Assembly (NCBI RefSeq): GCF_963678635.1
Contig: NC_087069.1
Location: 36,871,959 to 36,935,958, forward strand
Length of the DNA: 64,000 nt
Source: Symsagittifera roscoffensis
Lineage: Eukaryota > Xenacoelomorpha > Acoela > Convolutidae
Reading direction: 5' to 3'
Below are positions 34,111 to 44,267 of this stretch, piece by piece. The position numbers and the translations under genes are program-made. Each line of letters opens with the position of its first letter. The stretch's first letter is position 1. Below the pieces are notes generated by a model, which was given only the letters and a program-made list of their open reading frames with translations, was not told the DNA's origin and made no database searches.

Positions 34111-35915
34111 GCCGACAACTTGGATCCCTACACCGATCAAATTCCCACCCAACCAACCTCACCACTCCAATCCCAATAATACCACTTTTTGCTTTTCCGC
34201 CACCCGATTTCCCCACCAGTAATGTAACATCCGGCATGAATTCCGATACTAATTCACACATCTCAGTTTTATACTCCATCTCACAACTCAATAACCCGAA
34301 TATTGAAATCCCCGATGAATTTGCCGACTCTGAACCATCTCCATCAAATAATTTTCACACCAATTCCTCAAATTTTTCCCAACCCCCTTTTCAACCCATA
34401 CTACCAAATAACCCTGACCCAACCAATTCTACACCCTCTTATGCTTCCCAAGTCACTCCAACCTACTCCTCACTTCAATCAGACCAATCATCTCATTCTC
34501 CAGACACCCCCCGAATCTCCCCAGAACTAGATAATTTCATTACCCTACAACAACAACCCTACCACCTTGACACCCCAACCATAAACCAAATTTCATCCAC
34601 AATAGATTCATCCAACCCCCCTACCCCTACACCCTCTTCAATTTATACTGAATCATTAGCACCATCATCCACAACTACTGAATCTTCACTCAGCACTAAT
34701 AGAGCTTACCGCGCTTTTAAAAGAAAGTTCCCCAACCATCCTTTCCCAGCGAAACCAGGAACAGCCCGTGAATATATCAACCATCCAAAACACACTAACA
34801 CAAAAGAATTTTTAGCTATCACCTTACCCTCATTTCCACAATACACATTAAACACCCCTCACGACACTAACGAGACACGTAACTTTGTAGACGAACACGT
34901 TTTAATGCCTACCCTTCCTTGGACCTCATATTATCATTTTACTAATCCCCTTTGCTTACCTTTATCTAACACTCACATCGATATAGAACGAAATAAGGAC
35001 ATGCTATATCGACTCACTACACCACTAACACCTAGACAATTTACTTACATTGGATATAAAAAATCACTAAAAACACACACTGCACCCCGAGCTAATGAAT
35101 ATACACTAGAATATTACGATCATAACATCATCAGAACTAACCAAGATCAATTCTTAGACGACGATCGCTTCGCTAACCCACAAATCACCGAGAAATTTTT
35201 CATTAAAACACCATATGTATTTACACTAAATATATTCGATCGCAAGTTTGACCACATTATTTCAGAAGCACTAACAGACACACAAGCCTACGAAAGTTTT
35301 AAAGAACGCTTCCAAATATTTTCACTAACCTTTCATTTCCTTGCACCACATGAAAGAGATTTGCACTGCTCACACGATATTATGTTGCGCACTAAACAAA
35401 CACACACATATACTTATTATCGTTTCATCCAAAATCACTTTGACCTACACACTCCCTCCAGACAACCACACCATCGTTTTCAATTCATCAATTCCAAATA
35501 CACCTCACCATTCTTTCTTAACTTCACATATTGCATTAAAGATACTAACCTTCATGGTATTCTTCGAAATTATGATCGCATAACCCAAATGTATATTTTT
35601 TGTCCCATCACCAAGACCTTCAACGCAGAAGAATCCCGACCCTTCCTTATCCCACACGAGTTTGTACAACCTATAGAAATCCCCATTTTAGAATTCATCC
35701 ATAACACTAAATTCAATCACAAATTATATAATCTAATCCAAAACACACCTTATGAATTTGCAGTTGGCACTGAAGAACTAACCACCATTAAAGCACTTCA
35801 ATTGCTTTGGCCACTACTTCAAACTAAAAATATCATCCGCATTTTAGCTAAATTACTAACAACTTCAGATCTCATCCACGACATCTTCCCCCACGGTTTC
35901 TTCCCCGACGACTAA
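34107..35915 (+). CDS. TE1 ORF6: 602-aa protein of unknown family
   Basis: The ATG at 34107 overlaps the env TGA in the sequence ATGA, and TE2 has the same overlap, so this start is well supported. The first ~200 residues are Ser/Thr/Pro/Asn-rich and probably unstructured. A basic patch (AFKRKFPNHPFPAKPGTA) is followed by a ~370-residue region that looks folded and is rich in His, Tyr, Phe and Thr. No signal peptide or membrane helix is visible. It ends in PHGFFPDD. TE2 carries a broken homologue whose C-terminal 108 residues match closely, so the protein was maintained in at least two element lineages. Possible roles (matrix-like, regulatory, RNA-binding) cannot be told from sequence. Confidence 0.75.
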   Translation: MSRQLGSLHRSNSHPTNLTTPIPIIPLFAFPPPDFPTSNVTSGMNSDTNSHISVLYSISQLNNPNIEIPDEFADSEPSPSNNFHTNSSNFSQPPFQPILPNNPDPTNSTPSYASQVTPTYSSLQSDQSSHSPDTPRISPELDNFITLQQQPYHLDTPTINQISSTIDSSNPPTPTPSSIYTESLAPSSTTTESSLSTNRAYRAFKRKFPNHPFPAKPGTAREYINHPKHTNTKEFLAITLPSFPQYTLNTPHDTNETRNFVDEHVLMPTLPWTSYYHFTNPLCLPLSNTHIDIERNKDMLYRLTTPLTPRQFTYIGYKKSLKTHTAPRANEYTLEYYDHNIIRTNQDQFLDDDRFANPQITEKFFIKTPYVFTLNIFDRKFDHIISEALTDTQAYESFKERFQIFSLTFHFLAPHERDLHCSHDIMLRTKQTHTYTYYRFIQNHFDLHTPSRQPHHRFQFINSKYTSPFFLNFTYCIKDTNLHGILRNYDRITQMYIFCPITKTFNAEESRPFLIPHEFVQPIEIPILEFIHNTKFNHKLYNLIQNTPYEFAVGTEELTTIKALQLLWPLLQTKNIIRILAKLLTTSDLIHDIFPHGFFPDD

Positions 35916-35918
35916 CAG

Positions 35919-35994
35919 GTAAGTATGAATTATACATATTACTAACTAACTAAAATATTAGAAACTCACCATTCTTTATCCATGTTTTCTTTAG
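35919..35994 (+). other. Candidate 76-nt intron just after the last TE1 stop codon
   Basis: CAG|GTAAGTATG begins three bases after the TAA of the 602-codon ORF. A TACTAAC branch-site word lies at 35940-35946, and a pyrimidine-rich tract ends in TTTCTTTAG at 35994. An alternative acceptor at 35961 would give 43 nt. TE2 shows the same arrangement with a 77-nt interval at 42405-42481 on the minus strand, which is the main support. Confidence 0.6.
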
Positions 35995-37506
35995 AATTTT
36001 AGCCTTCATCCAACGATCATCTGAAAAATTCACAAAAGAAAAATAAAAAATAGCAAACTTCTTCAAAACTGTTTAAAACCCTATTAAATTTTTGCACCAA
36101 CAATTAAATAAATATAATACCAATGCAGTAATTTAATTTATAAATTTTGCCCCCACAAGCAGTAAATCTAATAATGATGAAAATTTGTAACTTAATTTTC
36201 CCCAACAACTAGCAGTAAAATTAAAATTCTATGTAGTAAATTAATAAGAAGCAAATGCAGTACTAACCTTTTGGTATTTTCATTCACTCGCACAAGAATT
36301 CTATCCAAACTCGCACAGCTCGCCCACGAAGAAATGTTTAAATAATGAATTTCAGTTTCAAGCTTTCACACTCGATAACTCTAACACAAGATAACACGTT
36401 TCAAACTTTCCTTTAACCCGGTTGGAAAGGAATTATATACTAAACAAAACTAACCAATGCAGCTTACTAAACACCACAACACATAGTATAACAGCATGAC
36501 TAAGAAAAGGAAACCAACGGTACCCAAACCGGATTAACCCAGTTTAAAACTGGATAATTTATTCTTTTGAAGACTATTATAAAGTCTAAGAAAGAAATAA
36601 TAAAACACAAAAAAGTCGAAAGACAAACCCATACCACAAACAATTTGATTTTTGAAAAAAGGACACAACCAACAAAACATAAGAAAAACCACAACAAACC
36701 CAACATAAAACGTTGTCACATAACAGGACCTCTCACAAAAACCGCATGCAATCATACTCCCACTCCTGGCCTAACCCACCAGGAAGGACGTCCTGAGCAT
36801 GCTCTATAGCCGGCCTAACCCACCGTGCTACATCCACGCTTTGTGACCACACTCCTATTTTTAATAAGAGCTACTCAAGGGTGAGTAACTCTTCAAAATA
36901 ACTGAACTAAAACAAAAAGCTTTTGTGAAAACAACTAACTAAAATCATAATTAAAAAATATTAAACTAATAAAAGTTTTATAAAATGTAAATTACATTAT
37001 GCAATACATAGATCAGAATACAACACCAAGGACGAACATCCAAAGACAAAACGACCCTACTACACTCGAGAAAGAATGGCCAACTACAATCAATATGCCG
37101 CCCATAATCACAACTCAAAGGATTTAGAGTACGACTTGACTTCGCAGAAAAGGACTTCATTGAACTAGACCAATGACCACCTCGATGTTCAAGTATACGT
37201 ACAGATCCGAGTAACCAGGCATCCCCTCCACGCACAATCTCCACGCCATTCCCAGACAAGGTCAAACACAAAGAAGTTCTCATCAATGAAACAGAAAAAC
37301 CTGACATAGCCAACCATTCTGAAATCAGATTTGAGTTTGTTGCGAAAACCCAGTCGTTGTCTTGAGAAGACACAACGATTTAATCTGAGACTTCTCTAAT
37401 AAGAAAACCCAGAAGAAATAAGATGTTCGCCAAATACCAACGTCCATCATCCATCCTTTGAATTGCAGAAAGACTATTCTAAAAAACTCTGTAAAACCCG
37501 GATGGG
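35995..37506 (+). other. TE1 long 3'UTR with conserved motifs
   Basis: No ORF is convincing in these ~1.5 kb. GCAGTAAA or close variants occur at about 36125, 36159, 36212 and 36258, often preceded by CCCC and ACAA. Two copies of GGCCTAACCCACC lie at 36768-36780 and 36812-36824. Between them are the palindromes AGGACGTCCT (36785-36794) and AGCATGCT (36796-36803). The same set of motifs is found in the TE2 3'UTR on the other strand. They are candidate RNA structures for export, packaging or stability; the role is not shown by sequence. Confidence 0.65.
37480..37506 (+). promoter_or_regulatory. Conserved pre-LTR segment with polypurine tract of TE1
   Basis: The bases before the 3' LTR contain AAAAAACTCTG, then CCCGGATGGG directly before TGGAACC. 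TE2 keeps this segment almost unchanged next to its LTR, although the rest of the two 3'UTRs has diverged. That fits its role as the plus-strand primer site. Confidence 0.6.
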
Positions 37507-37916
37507 TGGAACCTGATCTAAACTACATTTTATGATTGGATAAATTAGATATTTTACCAATGTAAAGTATTTAATATTAACCAATCATGATCCATCTGAC
37601 TAACAATCCACTTATTTGTAAGTGCTGAAATTACTTGTAATTTCAGCACCAGAGAGATTTGAATTTAACTTAGAAGTTAGTTGAACTCTCCCGAGTACTT
37701 CAGCAGCCGCAATAAACCAGTATACCCTAGATCTATTGAGCCTAGCAGAGACTAGTTAAACAACCTGAGACTAGATAGTATAAGAGTAAGATTAGGATCG
37801 GTATTAGACTAAGAAGTTGCACGAATCTATCCGGCCGAAAATAAGATAGCGTGACGAGCAGACGGTGTACCCTATCCGAAATTACTCTATGAGTTATACC
37901 CATCGGTCATAACTCA
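37507..37916 (+). repeat. 3' LTR of TE1 (410 bp)
   Basis: It matches the 5' LTR at 20037-20446 with no difference seen by eye. An AATAAA polyadenylation signal lies at 37711-37716. It is followed by CTGT at 37917-37920, the right-hand target duplication. Confidence 0.93.
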
Positions 37917-38075
37917 CTGTTTCGCCACTGGAATTATCTGCTATTAGATTAAAAAATCGTTTTTGAAACGCGAAATTGAAAAAACTTAATTTGACCAAAA
38001 GCTTGACGAAATTGGCTTACGCTTACCCAAAATTCAACTATTCCATTCGGTTTTGGGAAAAAGTGGCTAGGTGAA

Positions 38076-38111
38076 GGGCAGGGGAGGGGAGATAGAGGGG
38101 ACGGGGGAGGG
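38076..38111 (+). other. G-quadruplex-forming stretch
   Basis: Six runs of three or more G are separated by loops of 1-7 bases (GGGCAGGGGAGGGG, then a 7-base loop, then GGGG, GGGGG and GGG). Surrounding sequence to about 38330 stays rich in G runs on the same strand. Confidence 0.6.
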
Positions 38112-38874
38112 TAAACGCAGGGATGGATTTAAACTTGTTAGAGGAGGAAGTTAACACGGGGGGAAGGGGTACACGTGGGGGTTTGGTGGGAGGGGACGTA
38201 TTAGAAAGACTTTTGGGTGGCAGGAGGGTGAGGGGGTGCGCAGCGGGGGAGTAGTGCGTGATAGTGGGTGTACGTGGGGATGGATCAGTGAGAAGTGGTC
38301 ATGGGGATGAACGTGCTCGTTAGAACTCGAGTTCTTCAGAAAGACGCAAAAAGTAGAGTAATTGTCCTTAAAATTAATCGATTTTTATGGATTTTATGTT
38401 TAAAAATTATCGATAATATCAAAACCAGATAAAGCATTTTATTAGATTATATTATGGATTTTTATTAATCCTTATTTTCGTTAAATTATTCTAATATAAT
38501 GGATGAAAAATCCAATAACTTTTTTAATTTTGCCAAGATAACCGATTATATAGACACAATTTCAGTCAACAAACCTCCTTTATAATCAAATTTTATCCAT
38601 GAAACTTCGGTGCTGGCAATTCGTTTTTTTGTTTTTCCATGTTAAAATCAACTTTCTAATGCTGAAGGCAATTTTAATCATTGCAAAACGTTTTTATACT
38701 GTTAAGCATCAGATGCAAAAATATTCATTACAAAAGAAATTTTGGCTTTTTCCAATTGGGGGTATGTTCCTGGGGTCTCGGAGCACTATAAGTGAGTCAT
38801 AGGATAGATTCCATCATTTAAATAACAAATGAATGTTGCGTCTAACAGTACTTGCCTCTAACAGTACGATGAAA

Positions 38875-38920
38875 TTTTCCCAAACGTGTATTTCGGTACT
38901 AATTTACACGTTTGGGAAAA
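38875..38920. other. Perfect 16-bp hairpin
   Basis: TTTTCCCAAACGTGTA at 38875-38890 is exactly complementary to TACACGTTTGGGAAAA at 38905-38920, with a 14-base loop. Two CTAACAGTAC words precede it. It is not followed by a T run typical of a Pol III or bacterial terminator. It may be the core of a small foldback repeat. Confidence 0.5.
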
Positions 38921-40476
38921 ATTGATCTTCTTGTTGAAGGCAGGACGGAACACAGCAAGTTGACTATAATGCAACTCTTTTTATGAAAAAAGTAGAATCA
39001 AGATCGAATATTTGCGCGACCCATGTTGCGACTTTTTGCGACTCAAGCCTCCTGGGGGAGTATGGAAATTCGGTCGCAGAAAGTCCATTTCGGCGAACCA
39101 TTTCGGTTGCAACATGAATCGCAGACCTCGGCCTGGGGTCTTTTCTACACCGTGAAAACAATAAATGAAAGGTTAAAATATAATAAGAGCTTAATGTACA
39201 TAGCTAGGGGGCCTTAAAATTAGCAAAATATAGCATAATTGAACTAAAATCTGATATTAAACAATCGTTTTTCCAAAATCTGATTTTAAACAAACTGATT
39301 TTTTTAGGTTGAAATTAATTTTTATCAGGTTTCAGTAGGAATGCGCCACTTTTTATGCTTCTTGATTAGTACAATTCATGAAAAATTCAGAACAAGATAT
39401 GCTGCCAGGGTTTTTTCTTGTCTGCAGCAAAATTAAACGTATAATAAAAATGTAAAATATATTTTTATTACTATAAAAAGTGTTCCTCAAAAAGATAACG
39501 TGAGTATTTAGGAACCCTTTTCACTATTCCAAAATTTGAAAACGCCGCATTGAAATAAGTATATATTAAGAACTGATTATCACTGGTTGCGTTATTCTAA
39601 CAGATTTAATTACTCTTTTTAAGCAATTGAAAAAAAACTGGGTTTCATAAAGTCACCTAGCGATCGACTTACATTTATGATATGCAGACAATTGAAACAA
39701 TAATTGCAACTTATTCAATTTGAAGTCTCTGAAGATTTTCAGCATTCTTTGCCTCAAACTCCTTGCTGTTTGTCTTCATCTTCAAAGCGAGACTAAAGGG
39801 TCAAAACGGGAATTTAACTTGCATCAAAGGATCTGAATCCATAGTTGCATCAAAGGATCTGAGTTTCAAAGATGAGGAAAATTTGATAATTTTATAAATC
39901 AAATAATAAACTCGCAAGCAAGAAACAATTTTACTTGAGCTCAGTATATTTAACATCAAGCATAATACTAGAGACCTTTTGTTTTAAAAAATATTTGAAA
40001 AAAAGTTCTTAAACTGACTCGAAAATACTAATGAAAAATTATAAACTATGATAACATGTTTTAGAAACTTGGTTTAGGTTACAAACTTCTTTTATAGTTT
40101 TTATCAATTTGATTGGACAACGTGTTAAAATAAAAAAAAAACCTGATCTTCAAACTTTTCGACAGATCAATTGCTTTGAAAGACGTTTCGATATTTCAAG
40201 TTGAGTTTTGAAATGGTAGCAGTTATAAGGCCAGTTCACTGTCTCAGGGTCAGAGTTATTTCAGACTTTAAAAGTTTGTCCAATAAATTTGTTATAATTT
40301 TGTTTTGATATGATTCCGATTAAAAATTTACAAGACTATTGCTGATTCATTTTAAATTATTATTTTAAATTTCTACGTTTTTTGAATATTTAAGTTTTTT
40401 TGGGGTACTTTTTGGTATTTGAAGGGTTAAAAGAACCTTAAAAGTGTATATTCAATAATAAAAATTATATTTTTTT

Positions 40477-40853
40477 AAGTTGGGACGGCATGTCTAACTC
40501 ATAGAGTAATTTCAGATTAGTTACACCGTCTGCTCGTCACGCTATCTTATTTTCGGCCGGATAGATTCGTGCAACTTCTTAGTCTAATACCGATCTTAAT
40601 CTTACTCTTATATCTCTTAGTCTCAATAGATCTAGAGTATACTGGTTCGTTACGAGTTGGTCTTTTGGAAAAGGCAACTAAGCTGTAAGTTAAATTCAGA
40701 ATGCTCTGGTGCTTAAACTACAAGTAGTTTCAGCACTTACAGATAAATGGGTTGTTGGTTAGATGGAGTATGATTTGTTAGTCTTCAAAATTTTATAAGG
40801 ATAAAATATCTAATTTACAACCAATAATAATATACAGTTTGGATCAGGTTCCA
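40477..40853 (-). repeat. 3' LTR of TE2 (about 377 bp)
   Basis: On the minus strand it starts TGGAACCTGATC like the TE1 LTR. It shares blocks such as the CCGGCCGAAAATAAGATAGC and ATTACTCTATGAGTTA words. The outer end near 40477 is placed by alignment to TE1 and is uncertain by a few bases because no partner LTR or target duplication is present. Confidence 0.8.
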
Positions 40854-42481
40854 CCCATCCGGGTTTACAGAGTTTTTTGTTTCTTTGACTTATTTCTGTA
40901 GTGGAGGATGGATGATTGATCGTTCGTGTTTTGCGAGCATCATTTCTTTTCCATTCTTGGATGAGGAAGCTCCAGGAAACTAGAATTGTAGATTTCATCT
41001 TGTCCTTCAAAGATGGCTAAGATTGGCAACAAAATCAATCTGATTTCAAGATGGTTTGTTATGATCGTCTGTTCTTGATTGGTGTGGAGAACTATGTTTC
41101 GATCTGAAGTGGGAATGGCGTGAAGTTCGAGTTTGGAGGGAGTGACCTGTAACTCTGATCTGTACGTATACTTGAACATCGAGGTGGTCATTGGTCTGTT
41201 TCAATGAATTCCTTTGCTTCGGAGTCAGGTCGTACTTTAAACCCTTTGAGTTGTGGTTGTGAGCGGCATATCGGTTGTGTTCAGCCATTCTGTAGGTTGT
41301 GCGTGATGAGGTCGTCTTAGCTATTTGATGCTCGTCTTCGCGATTGTGTATGATCTGTATTACTGCAGTATATATTCCACATAAATAAATGTTTAGTTAG
41401 TCCTTCTGTTCAGTTATGATTTTTTATTAGTTTTTATCGCAAAAGCTTTTATCTTTAGTTCAGTTATTTTAAAAGAGTTACTCACACTTGAGTACCTCTT
41501 ATCAAAAATAGGGAGTGGGTCACAAAGCGTGGATTCTAGCACGGTGGGTTAGGCCGGCTAGTAAGCATGCTCAGGACTTCGTCCTCTTCTGGTGGGTTAG
41601 GCCATGAGTGAGGGTATGATTTCCTGCTGGTTTTTTATGGGGTCCTATTTTGTGTTAATCTGTTGTGTCGTGTTGGTTTTTGGTTTTTCCTTTTGATGTT
41701 TTAGTTGTGTCTTTTGCTCAAAAAACATAATGTTTGGTATGGGTTTTTTTTTTCGTTTTTTTGGTGTTTTATGCTTTCTTTTTTAGACTTATCAATAGTC
41801 TTCAAAAGAATAAATTATCGGTTCTTTGAGCTGGTTTAATCCAGTTTGGGTACTGTGGGTTTTTTTTTCTTAGTCATGCTGTTCTTGGTGTTTCATGGTG
41901 TTTAGTAAGCTGCGTTGGTTAGTTGGGATTATTATATAATTCCTTTCCAACCGGGTTAAAAGAAAGTTTGAAACTTGTTATTATTAATTTGAGTTGTTAT
42001 CAGTTAAAGTTAAAACTTAGAATCATTATGTTAAACAATTCGTCGTGGGCGAGCTGTGCGAGTGTGGATAGAATTTTTGTGCGAGTGATTCTTAAAAAGG
42101 ATAGTACTCCTAACATTTGTATAATTTTACTGCTGAAAACTTTAAATTTACTGCATTGTGGGGGATTAAAATTATGAAATTATTTTCAATGTATTTAGAT
42201 TTACTGCATTGGGGAAAAGAATTTATAGATGAATTTACTGCTGTGGAGAAGAAATTTTACTGCCTCATTCATTGCTGTTAATTAATAAAAAATGTTGAAT
42301 AATAAAAGAGTTTGCTATTTGAAAAGTTTATAATGTAGAAAAGAGTTTGCAATTTTTATTTCTGTTTTCTGTTTTCTTGCTTGTAGATGATGGTGATCTA
42401 GAGACTAATGAAGAACATTTAATAAGAAATGGTTAGTATGGTTTGAATTTATTAGTGTTAAATTATTTAATTTATACTTAC
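40854..42481 (-). other. TE2 3'UTR
   Basis: The segment holds the same landmarks as the TE1 3'UTR, in the same order. Next to the stop codon is an intron-like interval of 77 nt (42405-42481; GTAAGTAT donor, TACTAAC branch word, TTCATTAG acceptor). At least five GCAGTAAA-type words follow between 42126 and 42263 (read as TTTACTGC on plus). Two GGCCTAACCCACC copies lie at 41543-41555 and 41591-41603, with AGCATGCT and an AGGAC-TTC-GTCCT hairpin between them. No ORF is supported. Confidence 0.7.
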
Positions 42482-44267
42482 CTAATTATCGGGGAAGAAA
42501 CCATGAGGGAAGGTATCGTGAATTGAATCTGATGTGGTTAGTAATTTTGCTAATATGCGAATGATGTTTTTAGTTTCGAGTAGTGGCCAAAGCAGTTGAT
42601 GTGCTTTTATGGTGTTTAGTTCTTCGGTGCCTACAGAAAATTCGTGACTGGTGTGTAGAATGAGGTTAAAAAGGTTGTGATTGTATTTAGTATTGTGAAT
42701 GAATTCTAATATTGGGATTTCTATAAGTTGAATATATTCATGAGGGACAATGAGGGGTCGGGATTCTTCTGCATTAAAGGTCTTGGGAAGTGGACAAAAT
42801 ATATGCATTTGGTTTATCGGGTCGTATTTTCTGAGGAAGCCTTGGAAGTTAGTGCCTTTAATACAGTATGCGAAATTTAAGAAAAATGTGAAGTGTACTT
42901 TGCATTAATAAACTGAAAACAATGGTGGGGTTGTCGTGAAGGTGTGTGTAAATTAAAATGACTTTGAATGAATCTATAATATGTGTAAGTGTGCGTTTGT
43001 TTAGTTCGTTACATGATGTCGGGTGAACAGTGCTGTTCTCGTTCTTTTTGAGTGAGGAAGTGAAAGGATAGTGAAAAAGTTTGAAATTTGTCGTAAAAGG
43101 ATTCATAAACTTGGATGTCGATTAGTGCTTCGGAAATAATATGGTCGTGTTTTTTATATAGTGAGCTTAATGTAAAGATGATGGCTGTGTGGATGAAAAA
43201 TTTTTCTGTTAGTTGAGGGCTAGCGAACTTATCGTCGTCTAAAAATTGGTCTTGGTTAGGTCGGATGATGTGGTGATCATAATGTCAATAGAGAAATCAT
43301 TAGCTCGGGGTGCAGTGAACGTTTTTAGTCGCTTTTTATATCGTACGTGAGTGAATTGTATAGGTGTTAGTGCTGTGATGAGTCTAAAAAGGTCTAGTTT
43401 ACTTTTTTTCTGTTTCGTGAGGTGTGTTATTTAGTGGTTTACAAAGAGGATTTGAGAAATAATAAAATGATGTCCAGTGAAGTGTAGGCATTAGTACGTG
43501 CTCATCGACATAGTGAGGTTGCTCAGTGTGAGGATTGGAATGACTAATGGTATATTGGGGAAAGAAGGGTAGGGAAATTTGGAGAAAGGCTGGAGTATTA
43601 ATGTGGTCAGTGTGGTTTATATAATCGCGGGCTGTTCCGGGTTTGGAGGGAAACGGGTGGTTTGGGAATTTTCTTTTGAACGTTCTATATGCACGCTTAG
43701 TTGTGGATGATGAATGGGTTGATGTTGAGGATTGATCTAGAGAAGGGGTATAATCAGAAGAGGGTGTAGGAGTTGGTGGGTTTGATGATGTTATATTTGA
43801 TGTAATTGGTGAATAGTTAGAGTGTGAGGATGTTGTATTTGTTGTTGAAGTGTTATTAGGTTATCTAGTTCTTTTGAAATTTGTTTGGTTTCTGGGGAAT
43901 CGATGTTGGAATGATCATTGGTAAAAGTGGAGTATGTCGGGGTTGCTTGGTAAATAAGAGAAATGGACGAAGGGGAATCATTTGTGGGCTGGGAGTGAAA
44001 AGGTCGAAAGGGGGGTTGGGAAAATGCTGGTGGGCTGGGTTCGGAGTTTGCAAATTCGTCTGGGGGTTCGTAGTCTGAGTTATTAAATTGGGAGATTGTA
44101 TTAAAAACGTTGATGTTTGAATTAGTGTCAGATTCCATGCCGGATGATGTGTTAACATGGGGTGATTGAGGTGGCGGGAAAGCAAAAAGTGGAATGATTG
44201 GAATAGGTTTTTGGAGGTTGGCTGGGTGGGAAATGGAACGGTGAAGGGATCCAATTTGTCGGCTCAT
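42482..44267 (-). pseudogene. TE2 homologue of the 602-codon ORF, broken
   Basis: The start at 44267 reads MSRQIGSLHRS, matching MSRQLGSLHRS in TE1. The N-terminal piece (43791-44267) and the C-terminal piece (42482-42808, ending PHGFFPDN) align well. The middle is split by frameshifts and stops. The C-terminal 108 residues are about as similar to TE1 as the env remnant is, so this ORF was under constraint before decay. No function is recognised. Confidence 0.8.

Larger units (their letters stand above)
20037..37916 (+). mobile_element. TE1: 17.9-kb env-bearing Ty3/Gypsy-type LTR retroelement
   Basis: Two 410-bp LTRs that look identical by eye bound the element. The insertion is flanked by the 4-bp duplication CTGT (20033-20036 and 37917-37920). 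In order it holds a 5' leader, a 155-codon ORF, a fused gag-pol frame, a 62-codon hydrophobic ORF, a long Met-less ORF, an Env-like ORF, a 602-codon ORF of unknown family, and a ~1.6-kb 3'UTR ending in a conserved pre-LTR segment. Most Ty3/Gypsy elements are 5-10 kb, so this one is unusually long and gene-rich. Pol is interrupted by a TGA and a frameshift and the Met-less ORF by a TGA, so the copy is probably defective although recently inserted. The coding strand is A/C-rich and G-poor throughout. Confidence 0.93.
37921..40476. other. Non-coding interval between TE1 and TE2
   Basis: I see no gene in these 2.5 kb. A G-rich stretch (38070-38330) contains a strong G-quadruplex pattern at 38076-38111. 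A perfect 16-bp inverted repeat lies at 38875-38890 and 38905-38920. The rest is AT-rich with short unsupported frames. Confidence 0.55.
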
